A DNA stretch of 13,682 nucleotides. It comes from Conidiobolus incongruus B7586 (taxonomy: Eukaryota; Entomophthoromycota; Entomophthoromycetes; Entomophthorales; Conidiobolaceae). The number at the start of each line of letters is the position of its first letter. Within the stretch, counting starts at the first letter, position 1. Made by a program: the position numbers and the translations under genes. Of this stretch, positions 9,323 to 13,682 are shown in pieces. The stretch lies in NCBI GenBank assembly GCA_000697335.1, contig JNEM01007787.1, positions 1 to 13,682 on the forward strand. The letters run 5' to 3'. The notes under the pieces are model-generated. The model worked only from the letters and a program-made list of their open reading frames with translations, did not search any database and was not told the DNA's origin.

Positions 9323-10899
9323 CTTTTTCTTTAAATTTATTTTAGTTTTGTATTACTGTATTTATTGATTTGAATTATTATTGAGGGGATTCGTCATCTA
9401 TTGGAATTATTTAAAATTGAAATTGAATTTAAAATTTATGGGATAAATTGGATTGCGTAATAACACTATATGACAAGAATTTGAATATTAATTTTAAATT
9501 TTACTTAAATTAATTTAGTTAATAAATTATTGAAACTATATGTACAAAATTCATTGTTTAATAACATAAATATAACTTTCACATATATTATATATTTGAA
9601 TATTTTTATAAAATGTTTCAAAATATTACAAAAATTGAAATTATAGTGATTCAAATTATTATTTAAAATATAAGTTAATAGTGGAAATTTAGAAATTTTG
9701 TTTAGATTAAGTTTTAGAATATAGGATTAAAATTGTTTGATAGGTTGGAATAGTTTTACTAGTAATTTATATTATCATATATACTCTTAAATAATGCAAA
9801 CATACAAATTAAACTGATAGATTTATATAGCTTATTTTAGTAGTTCAATTATGATTTATAAATTGATAATATATTGTTTTAAAATTGAAAGTAAAAATTC
9901 GAATTATTACGAATGAAGTGTATAAAATATTATTAAGTTATTAATTTCAATGAATAAATCAATATATCTCTAATTTATTGTTTGTTTGATAAATCATATG
10001 AAATTTTGAAATGTTGAAAAAAGCTTGAGGTAATACAGTCACCAGTCCTTCAAATATCAGAAATTTTGTCTAAAAATTGTATTTATTTAATAATTCAAAA
10101 TACTTTAAAAGATTAAATATAAATGATATCAAGTTTCATTTAATTCCTTAATAAAATAGCAAATAATATAAATATATGATATTTCTAACATTTATTTCGA
10201 ATAATATTAGATTATGAATTGAAATATACATTGATATCACTCTATTAAATTTCTAATTGAAATAAATATACTAATTAAAATAAAATTCTATTACCAATTA
10301 ATTTGTTTACATTTTCTAAATGATGATTAATTTAAAGTTTTTTAATTTCAAAAATATTTGATTTGAAAATAGTTATGTCAATTCCAAATTCAAAGTAATC
10401 ATATTTGAGTATGAATTTAATGTAAGAATAAAGGAATGAAATGGAATTAAGTTTATAATGTAAACAATGTAGATATTAATTTTTCTATTTTCATTGAGAG
10501 ATTCAAACCAATATATCATCTATTCCTTTTCTAATTATTGAAATATGGCTGATATATATTTAGGGAATTGAAAGTTATTCAATTAGAATATATTCTTGAT
10601 ATTATAACTGTATAAGCTTAACATTTATATAAATTATACTGATCAAATGATATTTAGTTTGAATCAACATTTAACATTCTCAATCCTTCTTGGATTGAAT
10701 AGTTATGGACGAGATGTTTGAATCAATTTGTGTATAAATTTTAATATGGTGATTCTATTATTTTTTAATAACTGATTTGTCTAGTATTATGATTTAGTGA
10801 TGGTATTTTGAATTCCTTCCAAATTAAATTTCATAACTTTATTTATTTGAAAGTATAAATTAATTCTAATTCCAAGTCATTGTTTATAACTGGATTAAT
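9323..10899. other. AT-rich region upstream of the Rpn6 gene, no gene seen
   Basis: The first few hundred bases should include the Rpn6 promoter (minus strand). The rest is AT-rich with stops in every frame. A small 7-bp hairpin (10680-10698) was seen, but nothing suggests a gene. Confidence 0.55.
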
Positions 10900-11530
10900 C
10901 TCACAAAAAAGGAAATCAATTTTATCCTATAACCAGTCCAATCCTGTCACCACTAACTCTAAATAAATCATCATTTAAATCGCCATCCCACTTCAAATCC
11001 AAATTATTCCTAACCCTTTAACTAACTTCACGCAATAGCTGATTACTTGTCCAACACTGTTCAAGTGTTGAATAATGCTGAGACTTTAAATACAAAAATC
11101 TTTGATTATATATAATATCCTTAATATGAAACTCAATGGGTTTGGAGTTAGATTCGCCATATTAACATCAACGATCTAAATCGAATGGAGGTGACAACGG
11201 CCTAAAATAAGATACTTTCAACTCATATTATGCCTACACTCAATCCCAATAAAGAATATAACCTGGACAGATTATTCAGATTACTTTCAAAGAACTAATT
11301 TAGCAGTTATCAATACCCAAATTAAAGCTTCAGATTCTACATTTAATGAAATATATGCGAATGAAGTACTTTCAAATCCCATTACTTTAATCATTCGCTA
11401 ATATTATTGACTATACGACCATTGACAACATGATATCTATAGTTCACCATATTCAAAAGGAATTAAAGCTTTAAGGACAAGCTTTTACGGGAAATATTGA
11501 GCCAATTTTAGTCATTAAGCAATTTTTAAA
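10900..11530 (+). pseudogene. Possible decayed coding remnant, unidentified
   Basis: Base composition shifts here to clearly more G/C and codon-like texture than the flanks. The plus strand contains short protein-like stretches in more than one frame, the longest open one being about 68 codons (11195-11398), which includes TWTDYSDYFQRTNLAVINTQ. Another reads IADYLSNTVQVLNNAETLNT near 11035-11095. No catalytic or structural motif is recognisable, and I cannot say whether this was a host gene or part of a mobile element. No terminal repeats or target-site duplications were seen. It is broken in several places. Confidence 0.35.
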
Positions 11531-12462
11531 TAATAGTAGTCAAATTAAATCATTTAATTCCAATCATTAAAATAGGTTATTATAATTATCAAATAATATT
11601 GAAAAAAGTGAATTAATTAGTAATACCTTTAAAGATTTAATACTAACATTTGTTTAGGGTATACACCTTATAATTTCTCTTTAAATATATAATTGAATAA
11701 TGTGTACTAAAGTTTGAATTTTTAAAATATAATAACATACCTAAATATAGTCAAAATAAAATATAAACGATTACCATAATATTAATTGTAACCTGTTAAT
11801 ATAATATTTCTTTGGATTATATTCAATATTATTTTATATTATATATATAATCTATAAAATATCCAATTTCTTCTTGATTTTGATAATAATAATAATAATA
11901 ATAATGATTAATATTGAGAAAAATTCATTACCATATCAAAAATAACTTGGAAGTTTTTTAATATTGATAAATTATATTTTGATATTTTAATACTGTTTAA
12001 ATATATTTTATTATTAAATATTAATTAATCTTTCTATTTGTAAAAAATTAATATAATATTTATCTTGTTATAAATTATAATTTAGATCAAATATTTAGAA
12101 AAATCTAATGTTCAAAATTTTTAATTATTTCATATATTTAATTATGAATTTTCAAAATTTTTGGTATAAATATAGGTATATGTTGTTCAAATCTCTATTC
12201 ACATAACTATATATTATTAATAAGATTAAATATTGATTTAGAATAAAAATTATCAAAATTGAGGCTTAAATTTAACTTATTCGTTAAAATGAATGATTAT
12301 TGAATAATATAAAAATCAAAGATTTATTATCTGTATAATGGCCAGAGCAAATAATTAGATAAGTTGTATGAAATTTCTTAAACTTTAATATTGATTTAAT
12401 ATTGTTATATTTTAACATATTTAGTTCGAAAAAATAAAGGGAAAGGAATCATTCTATGCTGT
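11531..12462. other. AT-rich spacer, no gene seen
   Basis: Very AT-rich DNA with one TAA/AAT microsatellite (11882-11904) and no supportable coding or RNA feature. Confidence 0.6.
11882..11904. repeat. (ATA)n microsatellite
   Basis: Seven or so uninterrupted ATA/AAT units in noncoding DNA, resembling the tract at 4746-4771. Confidence 0.8.
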
Positions 12463-13185
12463 TCAACCTTGTTTTGTGATTTCCTTAATCCAACTTTTAA
12501 GAGCATTAATTTTAACGTAAACATCAGGAAATTGAACCTTACACGCTTGATATCAAAGCTAACCACTACTAACGGTTTATAATGATTGCTATTCGGATTT
12601 GTGACCATGAAATCAGCAGCGGTCTTGCTAGATCCATCTTCGCTCCCTTCGAGGTAGTCTGCACAAAGTTGATTATCATTGATGTTCACTCTCCTGGCTC
12701 CATTGTTTTCGTTTCAAATTTCATGATCATAAATGGGTATTTCTGCGTTAATAGGATGGTTAGAAGCATTTTGATTATATTCTGTCTGACCTCATCTAAT
12801 GATAGTATAAATATCTTCATTATAATTATCTTTGAAAGAATCTAGTAAGGATGAGGGCTCTCTAACCTCAGGAAAGATGTCCGCTTTGAAGGGTTGGGAC
12901 TAGGCAATTTTATATTGCAAAGTTTTCTTACTTCAATTGGGATGCACATAGTTTTTTTGAACCATATACTCTGTATCTTCCTCCTTCATAGTTTTCGCCA
13001 AATCGTGACGATAGTAATTCTGTAATGTTCCTCAGTTTCCTCAGAGCAGTAGGTAGCTGCCAACATTCATTTATTACTTAAAAAGTTCCACCACATGCGT
13101 GCGCATTATCCAGTACCTCAACTGCCATGATAGGGTATTTAAGCTTTGGATTCAATTCTACTCCCCCTACAATCTGTTGCTTCAT
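12463..13185 (-). pseudogene. Decayed S1-family (trypsin-like) serine protease
   Basis: Read on the minus strand, consecutive parts of a trypsin domain occur in the correct order but in different frames. They are the mature N-terminus IVGGVELNPKLKYP with ACGGT (13185-13081), the middle segment RHDLAKTMKEEDTEYMVQKN with YVHPN (13010-12936), NFAI at the catalytic-Asp position (12924-12913), GQTEYNQN and AEIPIYDHEI before the segment INDNQLCADYLEGSEDG (roughly 12800-12630), and the C-terminal helix FPDVYVKINALKSWIKEI (about 12530-12477). The span of about 720 bp equals one mature protease domain. It is inactive: the region corresponding to GDSGGP is not conserved, the Asp position reads Asn, and there are several stops and frame changes. 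No signal peptide or propeptide is visible upstream. Introns do not explain the breaks. Such enzymes are normally secreted and degrade protein; fungi carrying many of them are often animal-associated. Identity is confident from motif order; the age of decay is unknown. Confidence 0.8.
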
Positions 13186-13682
13186 AGATCACCCACCAAA
13201 TATATTTATTAACGATGCTAACTCGCACCTCCAAGTTAAAATTTTTTTTGACAATATAACTAACTTTGAACAAATCAATACATGTCATTGATATTCATAT
13301 TTGATACTGAAACTAAATTTGATCAAAAATATTTTTATTCAGCTAATTTTTACAACAAATAGTTTTTTTTCATATTTCATAAATTCAAAATTGATATTTT
13401 TTTCATTAAAATTATTAATCATATTTTTTTTCTTGATATTTTTAATTTTGAAAAATCAAGTATTTATATTGTTATTGAGTTAATCTCAAGTTCAATATAA
13501 ATATCCTTATATATCTGTATTATTATAAAATTAATTACTTTACATGATAAATTCAATATTATTAATTAATATTAGATAGAAATCAATTTCAAAATATTGA
13601 ATTATTAAATAAATAATTAATATTTAATAAGATAGATAAAATATTTAAAATATTCAGATTATTATAGATCATAATTTAAAAA
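13186..13682. other. AT-rich end of window, no gene seen
   Basis: This is the upstream side of the protease pseudogene. The first 65 bp share the pseudogene's higher G/C content and may hold its eroded 5' part, but no signal peptide can be read. The rest is low-complexity A/T sequence. Confidence 0.5.

Noticed and set aside
11052-11070. Perfect 7-bp hairpin CAACACT/AGTGTTG with a 5-nt loop
   Set aside because: Short, without a following T run or conserved context; a chance palindrome is likely.
12582-12845. Plus-strand frame of 87 codons over the protease region
   Set aside because: The trypsin-like signal is on the minus strand; the plus-strand frame is hydrophobic and has no recognisable motif.
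12463-13185. Recoding of TGA as Trp to explain stops in the protease region
   Set aside because: The four intact genes use TGG for Trp, and the region also shows frame changes and other stops, so ordinary decay is sufficient.
13301-13483. Plus-strand frame of 60 codons rich in Phe, Leu and Ile
   Set aside because: Low-complexity T-rich DNA produces such Phe/Leu/Ile strings by chance; no start context or neighbouring signal supports it.
1-13682. A novel defence, CRISPR-like or operon-type system
   Set aside because: The window is eukaryotic nuclear DNA with dispersed intron-containing housekeeping genes; no repeat array, operon or mobile cassette was visible.

Overview
The window is nuclear DNA from an intron-rich, extremely AT-rich eukaryote, most likely an early-diverging ('zygomycete'-type) fungus. 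The evidence is: prohibitin-1 and citrate-carrier proteins that read as close to the fungal forms; 20 introns that can be placed by protein reading frame, all 45-59 nt with GT..AG ends; an intron-less tRNA-Asn; and a decayed trypsin-like protease of a type found in insect-associated zygomycetes. An Entomophthoromycotina- or Kickxellomycotina-like fungus would fit, but that placement is inference. The standard code is used: TGG encodes Trp, and all four intact genes end in TAA.

Layout: 1-1325 is AT-rich with no gene seen. On the + strand, 1326-2735 is a five-exon SAM-dependent methyltransferase of an uncharacterised family, followed 219 bp later by a four-exon mitochondrial citrate/tricarboxylate carrier (2955-3981). 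A 992-bp gap separates this from a convergent, five-exon prohibitin-1 gene on the - strand (4974-6027). A tRNA-Asn(GTT) lies at 6927-7000 (-). A ten-exon gene for the 26S proteasome lid subunit Rpn6 (PSMD11) is at 7599-9322 (-). From 9323 to the end there is no intact gene. This part holds a coding-like but unidentified decayed stretch around 10900-11530 and a decayed S1 (trypsin-family) serine protease at 12463-13185 (-), surrounded by AT-rich spacer.

How the genes relate: the citrate carrier and prohibitin-1 both act in the mitochondrial inner membrane, Rpn6 acts in the proteasome, and the tRNA serves translation. These are ordinary dispersed housekeeping genes, not an operon or pathway cluster. 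I found no mobile-element structure, CRISPR, toxin-antitoxin or other novel system. The most interesting points are the uncharacterised methyltransferase with two acidic inserts, the uniformly tiny introns with a recurrent tandem 3' splice-site arrangement, and the protease pseudogene.
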